A DNA stretch of 5,105 nucleotides, taken from positions 1-5,105 of the forward strand of contig SKKY01000010.1 in assembly GCA_007123515.1 (NCBI GenBank). The letters run 5' to 3'. The number at the start of each line of letters is the position of its first letter. The stretch's first letter is position 1. The translations under genes and the position numbers were made by a program. Of this stretch, positions 1-5,105 are shown in pieces. This DNA is from Clostridia bacterium. GTDB lineage: Bacteria; Bacillota; Peptococcia; Peptococcales; SKKY01. Below the pieces are notes generated by a model, which searched no databases, was not told the origin of the DNA, and saw nothing but the letters and a program-made list of their open reading frames with translations.

Positions 1-1031
1 TCATGCAGGCAACAACCGAAGCAGCGATCGCCCTTAACTTAGACAGTCGTTCACCGATTATTGAGGATACAAAAACCTATACATCTCCAACGGCTACAGG
101 AACAAGCCTTGCCGATGCGGATAATAATCCGGTAGTGATTAACATTGGAGAAGGGGTTGTCTTTGATGAGGATTTTTTAATTACAGATGGAACGAATACG
201 ATTACTTATCAGAACTTAATAGAGAATCCCAATGACTGGTCACTGGATCCGGCATCTGGAAGATTAACAATCAGCGGAGTTTTAGGTGATTTTGCAGATG
301 TCACCAGTACAGATCCAGTAGAGGTCAACTACACCAATTCGCAATACCAAACCTCAATGAAGATCTATGATAATCAGGGTGGTTCGCATGACTTTGCGGT
401 CACGTATGTAAAAACAGACGCCAACGAATGGAGTGCTACGTATGCCATTGATGGTGATGTAATAGCCGCTGGTCCTGGCGGATCTTATACAAGACCGATA
501 GTTTTTAAACCAAATGGTCAGATTGAAGAAAGTAGTGCTGAATTTGAAATCGCTCACGATTTTCCAGACGATTCTGGTCTTGATCCTTTAAACATCAAAG
601 TGGATCTGAATAACATGATTCAGGTGGCTAACGATAACAGTACTTTGTCCTTATTGCAAAATGGTTTCGAACCTGGTAGTTTACAAAGGGTTAGTGTGAA
701 TCAGACCGGTCAGGTTATCGGAACATTTTCAAATGGTGAGAACCTAGAGTTAGCGCAGGTAGCGATTGCTACTTTCAGTAATAATAGTGGTCTTAATAAA
801 GTTGGCGAGACGCTCTTTACGGAATCAAGAAACTCCGGAACGCCTGAAATCGGAAGCCCGGGATCTGGCGGAAGAGGAAATGTTAAGCCAGAATCACTGG
901 AAATGTCTAATGTCGACTTGTCGCAGGAATTTGTGGATATGATTATCACTCAAAGAGGTTTCCAGGCGAACTCAAGAATCATTACGACATCTGATGAATT
1001 ATTACAAGAACTTGTTAATCTTAAGAGGTAA
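1..1031 (+). CDS. flgE: Flagellar hook protein FlgE, 5' end missing
   Basis: FlgE polymerises into the curved hook that joins the rod to the filament outside the cell. The reading frame is open from the left edge, and the ATG at base 3 is internal, because it lies in the middle of the family pattern (ATTEAAIALNLDSRSP, comparable to the TTTASMQINLNSSDP stretch of enterobacterial FlgE). The N-terminal rod/hook domain, probably 100-150 residues, lies upstream. In the visible 342 residues (numbered from that ATG) the order is: a variable insert at about 20-116; the FlgE core from about 117 (IYDNQGGSHDFAVTYVKT); LLQNGFEPGSLQRVSVNQTG at about 217-236; and the C-terminal axial helix with SNVDLSQEFVDMIITQRGFQ and a final LVNLKR. 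The C-terminus is complete, ending in TAA at 1029-1031. The insert makes this hook protein larger than the E. coli type. FlgG or another rod/hook paralogue is less likely, given the core motifs and the flbD neighbour. Confidence 0.95.
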   Translation, partial: MQATTEAAIALNLDSRSPIIEDTKTYTSPTATGTSLADADNNPVVINIGEGVVFDEDFLITDGTNTITYQNLIENPNDWSLDPASGRLTISGVLGDFADVTSTDPVEVNYTNSQYQTSMKIYDNQGGSHDFAVTYVKTDANEWSATYAIDGDVIAAGPGGSYTRPIVFKPNGQIEESSAEFEIAHDFPDDSGLDPLNIKVDLNNMIQVANDNSTLSLLQNGFEPGSLQRVSVNQTGQVIGTFSNGENLELAQVAIATFSNNSGLNKVGETLFTESRNSGTPEIGSPGSGGRGNVKPESLEMSNVDLSQEFVDMIITQRGFQANSRIITTSDELLQELVNLKR

Positions 1032-1042
1032 CTAAAAAAATA

Positions 1043-1065
1043 GCGGGGGGCGTTAAGCCCCCTGT
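1043..1065 (+). other. GC-rich RNA hairpin in the flgE-flbD gap
   Basis: Bases 1044-1051 (CGGGGGGC) pair with 1057-1064 (GCCCCCTG) around a five-base GTTAA loop. This gives eight pairs including one G-U, plus a possible ninth G-U pair at 1043/1065. On the + strand the stem is followed by TATAATAAAGG, not a run of T, so it is not a canonical intrinsic terminator for flgE. It could be a weak attenuator, an RNA processing or stabilising stem at the flgE 3' end, or a translation-control element. On the - strand the same stem is followed by seven T (complement of A at 1034-1040), the layout of an intrinsic terminator against antisense transcription. The structure is seen in the sequence; its role is inferred. 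Confidence 0.7.
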
Positions 1066-1070
1066 ATAAT

Positions 1071-1080
1071 AAAGGTGGGG
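1071..1080 (+). promoter_or_regulatory. Ribosome binding site of flbD
   Basis: AAAGGTGGGG lies shortly upstream of the ATG at 1087. Its AAAGG part ends 11 bases before the start, and GGTGG falls closer. It fixes the start at 1087 and argues against the in-frame GTG at 1075, which lies inside this site and would have no Shine-Dalgarno sequence of its own. The G-run (1077-1080, plus C1081) can also pair with the C-arm of the upstream hairpin. Confidence 0.7.
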
Positions 1081-1086
1081 CAAAGT

Positions 1087-1290
1087 ATGATAGAACTTAC
1101 AAAGTTTCAGGGGAAATCTTTTTTTATTAACAGTGATTTAATTGAAACTATTGAAGAAACACCAGATACCATGATTACTATGATTACAGGCAAAAAGATT
1201 ACGGTCAAAGAAAGTGTGAACGAAGTAGTTGAAAAGATTATTGCGTTTAGAAAAGAGGTTTCGGAGAAACCAAGGGTTGTTTTAAAATAA
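1087..1290 (+). CDS. flbD: FlbD/SwrD family flagellar motor-power protein
   Basis: This is a small cytoplasmic protein of 67 residues with no signal or membrane segment. It is a textbook FlbD-family sequence: it begins MIELTKFQGKSFFINSDLIE, followed by the conserved IEETPDTMI stretch and GKKITVKESVNEVVEKI. In B. subtilis the family member SwrD (YlzI), encoded in the fla/che operon, raises flagellar motor power and is needed for swarming; its biochemical activity is not established. The start is set at the ATG at 1087 because family members begin MI.LT and a ribosome binding site precedes it. The four extra residues from the GTG at 1075 match nothing in the family. It sits 55 bases after flgE and 18 bases before motA, directly upstream of the stator genes, which fits a stator-related role. 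Family assignment is firm; function is taken from the family. Confidence 0.93.
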   Translation: MIELTKFQGKSFFINSDLIETIEETPDTMITMITGKKITVKESVNEVVEKIIAFRKEVSEKPRVVLK

Positions 1291-1292
1291 AT

Positions 1293-1300
1293 AAAGGGAG
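1293..1300 (+). promoter_or_regulatory. Ribosome binding site of motA
   Basis: AAAGGGAG ends eight bases before the ATG at 1309, near-ideal spacing. It excludes the in-frame GTG at 1300, whose first base is the last base of this site. Confidence 0.8.
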
Positions 1301-1308
1301 TGCCAAGG

Positions 1309-2091
1309 ATGGATTTAGCTACTTTATCAGGAATTATATTGGGATTAGTACTTATTATCGGATCCATAGCCTTACAGGGTTCACTGGGATCGTTTGTTAG
1401 TACTTCATCTATTCTCATCGTATTAGGCGGAACGATATCAGCGACGCTTATTAATTTTAATTTATCACAGGTTGTTGGGTCTGTAAAAGTGGCCAATGTG
1501 GCTTTGTTAAACAGCAAACACGAAGAGCCTAAGGATGTCATTGATAACATTGTCAAATTTGCTGAAAAAGCCAGGCGTGAAGGTTTGCTTGCTTTAGAAG
1601 CAGAAGCAGAATTGCTTGATGACGATTTTATGAAAAAAGGTGTCGAATTAATAGTAGATGGAACCGATGCTGAACTTGTCAGGGAAATTCTGGAGACAGA
1701 GTTAAGCTTTTTGGAGGAGCGTCACCGGACAGGAGCGTCTCTTTTTGAAAACATGGGAGCTTATGCGCCGGCATTTGGAATGATTGGAACATTGATTGGT
1801 CTGATTTTAATGCTTGGAAGCCTTGATGATCCGGAATCAATCGGACCGGGTATGGCTACTGCACTGATTACAACACTGTATGGTTCTTTTATGGCCAATT
1901 TATTCTTCATACCGCTTGCAGGTAAGTTAAAATTAAGAAGTGCTGATGAAATATTGAATAAACAATTAGTAATTGAGGGAATCCTTTCTATTCAGGCAGG
2001 AGAGAACCCTAGAATTGTTGCTGAAAAAATGAAAGCGTTTTTAAGTCCGACGTCAAGACGAACTTTTGATAAAGATGATGAGGATGAATAA
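1309..2091 (+). CDS. motA: Flagellar stator subunit MotA (PomA/MotP-like)
   Basis: MotA forms the ring of four-helix membrane subunits that, around a MotB dimer, conducts ions and pushes on FliG in the rotor. The protein is 260 residues, normal for the family, and starts MDLATLSGIILG at the ATG preceded by the site at 1293-1300. Hydrophobic segments lie at about 5-22 and 33-52, then 151-172 and 181-205, separated by a large cytoplasmic loop (about 55-150). Key residues are present: the torque-loop charges R89/R90 and E97 (RREGLLALE), and the two channel prolines P154 (APAFGMIG) and P202 (FFIPLAGKL). T161, T188 and T189 match the threonines T158, T185 and T186 of the Na+-driven Vibrio PomA, where proton-type subunits usually carry GA instead of GT at the first position. 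The C-terminus is a charged tail (DKDDEDE). The gene ends two bases before motB. Family call certain; sodium coupling inferred. Confidence 0.97.
   Translation: MDLATLSGIILGLVLIIGSIALQGSLGSFVSTSSILIVLGGTISATLINFNLSQVVGSVKVANVALLNSKHEEPKDVIDNIVKFAEKARREGLLALEAEAELLDDDFMKKGVELIVDGTDAELVREILETELSFLEERHRTGASLFENMGAYAPAFGMIGTLIGLILMLGSLDDPESIGPGMATALITTLYGSFMANLFFIPLAGKLKLRSADEILNKQLVIEGILSIQAGENPRIVAEKMKAFLSPTSRRTFDKDDEDE
2080..2083 (+). promoter_or_regulatory. Ribosome binding site of motB, inside motA
   Basis: GAGG within the acidic last codons of motA ends ten bases before the motB ATG at 2094. It is modest in strength. Because the motA stop is only two bases from the motB start, terminating ribosomes probably reinitiate here, which would help keep MotA and MotB output coupled. 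Confidence 0.55.
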
Positions 2092-2093
2092 TT

Positions 2094-2870
2094 ATGCCTA
2101 GAAAGAAAAAAGTAGAAAAAACATCGAAAGGTGCACCTTTATGGATGGTAACTTATGGAGATATGATCACACTTGTGTTGTGTTTCTTTATCCTTTTATT
2201 TGCCTATTCCACTATGGATTATGTCAAATGGAAGCAGGTAGTCTCGTCCTTACAAGGTTCGATCGGTGTACTCGATGGAGGCGAAACATTAAATGAACTC
2301 GAATTTATTAATGATGGTGCCGATGATGAAGCGATCAGTGATACCATTCTGACATCTCTTAGTTTTTCTGAGTTAGAAGATTTAGAAGAATTAGTTGAAA
2401 TTGTACAAAAGCTGCAGGAAGAAATGCAGGATGAAATTGAACAGGAGCAGCTAACGGTAAGGCTTGATGAAAGAGGTGTGTTAATCAGATTAAAAGATAG
2501 CTTGCTTTTTGAAAGTGGCCGGGCCGTTATTCAGCCTGAGGGCCTGGATGTTCTAAACGATCTGTCTAATACCCTTCGTGATGTGGATCGCTATCTGCGG
2601 GTTGAGGGTCATACCGATAACGTTCCGACAGACCAGAGGTTTCATCAGACGAATTGGGAACTTTCTGCAGATCGTGCTACAAATGTTTTACGATATCTGA
2701 TAGAATCAGGCGGAGTGGATCCATTTAGGATCTCAGGAGGAATTTATGGGGAGTATTATCCGATAGCTTCTAACCAAACACCCGAGACGCGACAGAATAA
2801 CCGCAGAGTTGACATCATTATATTACGGGGAGATTTGGCCTATACTGAAGAAAGGGTAGTTTTAAATTAG
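2094..2870 (+). CDS. motB: Flagellar stator subunit MotB with OmpA-like peptidoglycan-binding domain
   Basis: MotB pairs with MotA to form the ion channel and anchors the stator to peptidoglycan. Its 258 residues run in the usual order. A basic cytoplasmic N-terminus (MPRKKKVEK) is followed by one membrane helix at about 15-39 that carries the ion-binding aspartate D23 in TYGDMITLVLCFF. After it comes a plug/linker region (about 42-120). The OmpA/MotB domain, about 125-245, contains VEGHTDNVPTD at 170-180, the LSADRA motif at 190-195 and NNRRVDIII at 235-243. The helix resembles sodium-type PomB (shared CFF.LL and a following MD). The commonly seen YAD is YGD here. The linker at 73-119 is unusually acidic. 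The start is two bases after motA. A non-flagellar OmpA-family protein is excluded by the TM-Asp motif and by MotA next door. Confidence 0.96.
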   Translation: MPRKKKVEKTSKGAPLWMVTYGDMITLVLCFFILLFAYSTMDYVKWKQVVSSLQGSIGVLDGGETLNELEFINDGADDEAISDTILTSLSFSELEDLEELVEIVQKLQEEMQDEIEQEQLTVRLDERGVLIRLKDSLLFESGRAVIQPEGLDVLNDLSNTLRDVDRYLRVEGHTDNVPTDQRFHQTNWELSADRATNVLRYLIESGGVDPFRISGGIYGEYYPIASNQTPETRQNNRRVDIIILRGDLAYTEERVVLN

Positions 2871-2885
2871 AAATTAGTTTAAAAT

Positions 2886-2890
2886 GAGGT
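2886..2890 (+). promoter_or_regulatory. Ribosome binding site of fliL
   Basis: GAGGT ends eight bases before the ATG at 2899 and selects that start over the in-frame ATG at 2884. The latter overlaps the site and has only AT-rich sequence upstream. Confidence 0.75.
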
Positions 2891-2898
2891 ATTATAGC

Positions 2899-3357
2899 AT
2901 GGAAGAAAATGTAGTAGAAGAAAAAAAGGAAAAAAAAGGAACGAATAAGTTATTGATTATCGGTGGTATTTTTTTTATCCTGGTGATTTTGGTAGCTGGC
3001 TTTTTTATTATATCAAGTCTGCTTTCAGGAGGAACATCGGATGATGGCACGGAAATAGGTCCTGTTTATATGTCGAAAGAATATACAGTGAATTTGCTGG
3101 AAGCCGGCGGTCGGAGATTTTTGCGAGTTAAATTTGCCGCAGAAGTTGATCATAAACGTGTCTTGTCCGAGATTGAAAGGAAGTCACCAATGGTTGATCA
3201 TACTGTGAATTCAGTGCTTGGCTCTCAAACCCTTGATGACCTTGAAGTTCCCGGATCTAGAGACAGGATTGGAGCTCAGCTTAGAAATGCTTTAAATCAA
3301 ATTCTTGATGATGGTGAAATTACGAATATATTCTTTGAGGTATTCGTCTGGCAATAA
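2899..3357 (+). CDS. fliL: Flagellar basal body-associated protein FliL
   Basis: FliL is a single-pass inner-membrane protein whose periplasmic domain forms a ring around the stator unit and helps recruit or hold active stators. From the ATG at 2899 it is 152 residues, a usual size. A charged cytoplasmic N-terminus (residues 1-17, rich in Glu and Lys) is followed by a strong membrane helix at about 18-42 (LLIIGGIFFILVILVAGFFI). The periplasmic FliL domain from about 54 includes VYMSKEYTVNLLEAGGRRFL, LRVKFAAEVD, the RDRIGAQLRNALNQIL helix and the family ending ITNIFFEVFVWQ. The alternative ATG at 2884 would add MRYYS but lacks a ribosome binding site. The gene ends in tandem stops (TAA at 3355-3357 and 3358-3360). 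It lies 28 bases after motB and 31 before fliM, joining the stator genes to the switch genes. Confidence 0.94.
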   Translation: MEENVVEEKKEKKGTNKLLIIGGIFFILVILVAGFFIISSLLSGGTSDDGTEIGPVYMSKEYTVNLLEAGGRRFLRVKFAAEVDHKRVLSEIERKSPMVDHTVNSVLGSQTLDDLEVPGSRDRIGAQLRNALNQILDDGEITNIFFEVFVWQ

Positions 3358-3375
3358 TAATTTTAGTATACGATA

Positions 3376-3384
3376 GAGAGGTGG
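3376..3384 (+). promoter_or_regulatory. Ribosome binding site of fliM
   Basis: GAGAGGTGG gives strong complementarity to the 16S rRNA tail (AGGTGG core) and ends four bases before the ATG at 3389. The AGAGG part is at more usual spacing. It lies in the 31-base fliL-fliM gap, so fliM has its own translation initiation signal. Confidence 0.75.
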
Positions 3385-3388
3385 AACC

Positions 3389-4393
3389 ATGGCAGACATT
3401 CTTTCTCAAGAAGAAATAGATTCTCTGTTAAATGCATTGCAAACCGGTGCTGTAGATGCAGAGGAGATGAAAGAAAAAGAATCCGACAAAAAAATCTCTA
3501 TCTATGATTTTAAAAGACCTAACAAATTTTCCAAGGATCAGTTAAAAACCATTCAGTTTGTGTATGAAAATTTCTCCAGACTGGTATCCACAATGTTATC
3601 CGGTAAATTACGATCGAGAGTTAATGTTAAAGTAGCCTCAGTGGAACAGCTTACATATGACGAATTCATTCGTTCTGTTCCAAACCCGACGATCATTAAT
3701 ATCTTTAATATGCAGCCTCTGGAAGGAAAATCCGTACTCGAATTTAATCCGCAACTGGTTTTTTATATTATTGATAAGCTGTTTGGCGGGCCCGGAATCA
3801 CAAACTTTAAGCCCAGGCCCTTAACTGATATAGAAGAAATTGTGGTTAGCAGATTGATGAAAGAAATGCTGGATCACCTAAGAGAATCCTGGGAAAATAT
3901 TATACTTGTTAATCCGATTTTTGAATCACTTGAAACTAATCCTACCTTCAGCCAGGTAGTATCACCCACTGAGATGGTGATTTTGGTCACACTTAATATG
4001 CAGTTAGATGAAGAACTGGAAGGTTTTATGAATATTTGTATTCCTTGTTTTTCACTTGAACCGATTGCTAATAAGTTAAATGCCAAATATTGGTATGGTG
4101 CAGAAACTAAATCGCAGACCGATGAAATTGTCAGCAGTTTAAACAGGAAAGTAAAAGAAACGAGAATGGATGTATCTGCCGTCTTAGGAGAGACATTTAT
4201 TACCATAAAAGATCTGCTTGATTTTAGAGTTGGCGATGTGATTAATTTAGAAAAACACGTAGAAGATGAAATAGATATTAAAGTTCAACGAAAAAAGAAA
4301 TTTAAAGGGAAACTTGGTTTGGTGGGAAAATCTATAGGAGCGCAGATTACCAGACCCATTTTAGATAATAATGAAGAGGAGGAAGAAGAATGA
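3389..4393 (+). CDS. fliM: Flagellar motor switch protein FliM
   Basis: FliM is the middle layer of the cytoplasmic C-ring. It binds CheY-P and passes the switching signal to FliG. The 334 residues match the family length. The N-terminal CheY-P-binding peptide is intact (ILSQEEIDSLLNAL, residues 4-17), followed by an acidic/basic linker. The middle domain at about 40-230 contains the FliG-contacting KLFGGPG loop at 130-136, plus the typical IYDFKRPNKFSKDQL and SVPNPTIINIFNM segments. The C-terminal SpoA/FliN-like domain lies at about 255-325 (VSAVLGETFITIKDLLDFRVGDVINL begins at 262). The protein ends in an unusual run of six glutamates after DNN. These codons also form the ribosome binding site of fliY, and the TGA stop overlaps the fliY ATG by four bases (ATGA). 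Start chosen from its strong ribosome binding site and from the family MADILSQ beginning. Confidence 0.97.
   Translation: MADILSQEEIDSLLNALQTGAVDAEEMKEKESDKKISIYDFKRPNKFSKDQLKTIQFVYENFSRLVSTMLSGKLRSRVNVKVASVEQLTYDEFIRSVPNPTIINIFNMQPLEGKSVLEFNPQLVFYIIDKLFGGPGITNFKPRPLTDIEEIVVSRLMKEMLDHLRESWENIILVNPIFESLETNPTFSQVVSPTEMVILVTLNMQLDEELEGFMNICIPCFSLEPIANKLNAKYWYGAETKSQTDEIVSSLNRKVKETRMDVSAVLGETFITIKDLLDFRVGDVINLEKHVEDEIDIKVQRKKKFKGKLGLVGKSIGAQITRPILDNNEEEEEE
4377..4382 (+). promoter_or_regulatory. Ribosome binding site of fliY, inside the fliM poly-Glu tail
   Basis: A perfect AGGAGG made by the fliM Glu codons GAG GAG GAA ends seven bases before the fliY ATG at 4390. It confirms the start of fliY and implies translational coupling through the ATGA overlap. 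Confidence 0.88.
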
Positions 4394-5105
4394 GCGATGG
4401 AATTTTATCACAAGCTGAGATAGATGCTTTATTAAAAGGCAGTGATGATGTTGACATGGATGTGCCTGAAGAGGAAAATTCTGATGAAACCCTTACAGAT
4501 ATTGAAAAAGATGCCGTTGGAGAAGTATCTAACATAACGCTTGGAACAGCCTCGACCACACTTTCGACTCTTCTCGGAAAAAAAGTATCCATTACCGTCC
4601 CGACTGTCTCGATTATAAGTGTGAAAAACTTTGAGATGGAATACGGATATCCTCACACAGTAGTTGATGTTAAGTATACGGAAGGGTTAGTCGGCAGCAA
4701 TGTAATGATTCTTAAAAATTTAGATGCAGCCATCATTGCTGACCTGATGATGGGAGGAGAAGGCAATCCGGAAGTAGAAGAATTAAATGAATTGCATTTA
4801 AGTGCTGTCAGCGAAGCAATGAATCAGATGATGGGCTCAGCAGCTACCTCGATGGCGACTTTGGTTAATAAATCGATAAATATAGCACCGCCTCATGTGG
4901 AAATTGTCAATATTGCTGAAGAAGGGATTAAATTTTTAGATCCCGCATTAACTAAAATTGCGATCGTTTCTTTTAATATGCAGATAGAAGGATTAATTGA
5001 TAGCAGACTGATTCAGGTAATCCCTGTTGATTTTGCCAAGGAAATGGCCGCTTCTCTTATTGGTAACATTGGATCGGCACCGCCTGCTCCGGCAAAAAAA
5101 GAAGA
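4390..5105 (+). CDS. fliY: Flagellar switch protein and CheY-P phosphatase FliY, 3' end missing
   Basis: The frame opens at the ATG overlapping the fliM stop and stays open to the right edge (238 codons visible). FliY is a C-ring component in Bacillota and Thermotoga that combines a CheC-type phosphatase with a FliN domain. Seen here: an N-terminal CheY-P-binding peptide like that of FliM (ILSQAEIDALLKG, residues 5-17); an acidic linker (about 18-39); then the CheC/FliY domain (about 40-225) with both active-site signatures D/S-x3-E-x2-N-x22-P intact. These are D41-E45-N48-P71 (DAVGEVSN) and S138-E142-N145-P168 (SAVSEAMN). Near the edge the chain enters a Pro/Ala-rich hinge (GSAPPAPAKKE), which normally leads to the C-terminal SpoA/FliN domain; that part is outside the window. 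CheC itself is unlikely because of the CheY-binding N-terminus, the linker and the fliM neighbour. Phosphatase activity is inferred from the motifs. Confidence 0.95.
   Translation, partial: MSDGILSQAEIDALLKGSDDVDMDVPEEENSDETLTDIEKDAVGEVSNITLGTASTTLSTLLGKKVSITVPTVSIISVKNFEMEYGYPHTVVDVKYTEGLVGSNVMILKNLDAAIIADLMMGGEGNPEVEELNELHLSAVSEAMNQMMGSAATSMATLVNKSINIAPPHVEIVNIAEEGIKFLDPALTKIAIVSFNMQIEGLIDSRLIQVIPVDFAKEMAASLIGNIGSAPPAPAKKE

Noticed and set aside
1065..1070. Perfect TATAAT hexamer just before flbD, a possible internal promoter
   Set aside because: There is no recognisable -35 element about 17 bases upstream (that position is the G-rich hairpin arm), and the TG is directly adjacent rather than in TGn form. 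A start site about seven bases downstream would also leave almost no leader before the ribosome site.
1075..1086. GTG at 1075 as the start of flbD
   Set aside because: It lies inside the ribosome binding site and adds four residues absent from the family, which begins at MI.LT.
1300..1308. GTG at 1300 as the start of motA
   Set aside because: It overlaps the Shine-Dalgarno site; the ATG at 1309 gives the family MDLAT start with good spacing.
1107..1556. Long open frame on the - strand (about 149 codons) across flbD and motA
   Set aside because: It overlaps two clearly conserved genes, its product resembles no known family, and no convincing ribosome site or operon context supports it. The other - strand open frames (for example 354-557, 3874-4206, 4347-4592) are rejected for the same reason.
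2315..2330. GCCGATGA inside motB (and GCCGATGC near base 110) as a SigD-type flagellar -10 box
   Set aside because: No TAAA-type -35 element lies about 15 bases upstream in either case, and both are internal to coding sequence.
2884..2898. ATG at 2884 as the start of fliL
   Set aside because: There is no ribosome site upstream, and it overlaps the GAGGT that serves the ATG at 2899.
3358..3388. Possible promoter in the fliL-fliM gap (TAGTATACGATAG)
   Set aside because: The gap is only 31 bases and shows no paired -35/-10 elements at proper spacing; it is explained by tandem stops plus the fliM ribosome site.
3398..4438. Repeat between the starts of fliM and fliY (ILSQ.EID.LL)
   Set aside because: This is a shared CheY-P-binding peptide motif expected in both protein families, not a DNA repeat or recent duplication; the codons differ.

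Overview
This window is a tightly packed, single-strand segment of a flagellar (fla/che-type) operon. All seven genes lie on the + strand in the order flgE (3' part) - flbD/swrD - motA - motB - fliL - fliM - fliY (5' part). Intergenic gaps range from 55 bases down to a 4-base overlap, and no gene-free stretch exceeds about 55 bases. Nothing points to a mobile element, CRISPR array, RNA gene or foreign island.

The organism is most likely a member of the Bacillota (low- to mid-GC Gram-positives, Clostridia- or Halanaerobiia-like). Three features support this: AT-leaning DNA with strong AGGAGG-type Shine-Dalgarno sites, an FlbD/SwrD-family small protein after flgE, and a FliY (CheC-like plus expected FliN domain) rather than a bare FliN. 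The stator genes motA-motB sit inside the operon, as in many clostridial lineages and unlike Bacillus subtilis, where they are separate. Several proteins carry very acidic segments. Together with PomA/MotP-type residues in MotA, this is compatible with a sodium-driven motor in a salt-loving or alkaline-tolerant anaerobe, but that is inference.

Layout: bases 1-1031 encode most of the hook protein, including an apparent extra domain. A GC-rich hairpin fills the flgE-flbD junction (about 1043-1065). Bases 1087-3357 hold a 'stator module': FlbD (motor power), MotA and MotB (ion channel and peptidoglycan anchor) and FliL (stator-associated ring). Bases 3389-5105 hold switch-complex genes: FliM, then FliY, which overlap by ATGA.

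How they work together: FlgE builds the hook. MotA/MotB convert ion flow into torque on the rotor, and FlbD and FliL probably adjust stator engagement or power. FliM binds CheY-P to set rotation. FliY forms part of the C-ring and, with two intact CheC-type active-site motifs, should dephosphorylate CheY-P at the motor. No wholly new system is visible. The items most worth a second look are the junction hairpin that can alternatively pair with the flbD ribosome-binding region, the enlarged hook-protein domain, the acidic MotB linker, and acidic C-terminal codons doubling as ribosome-binding sites.
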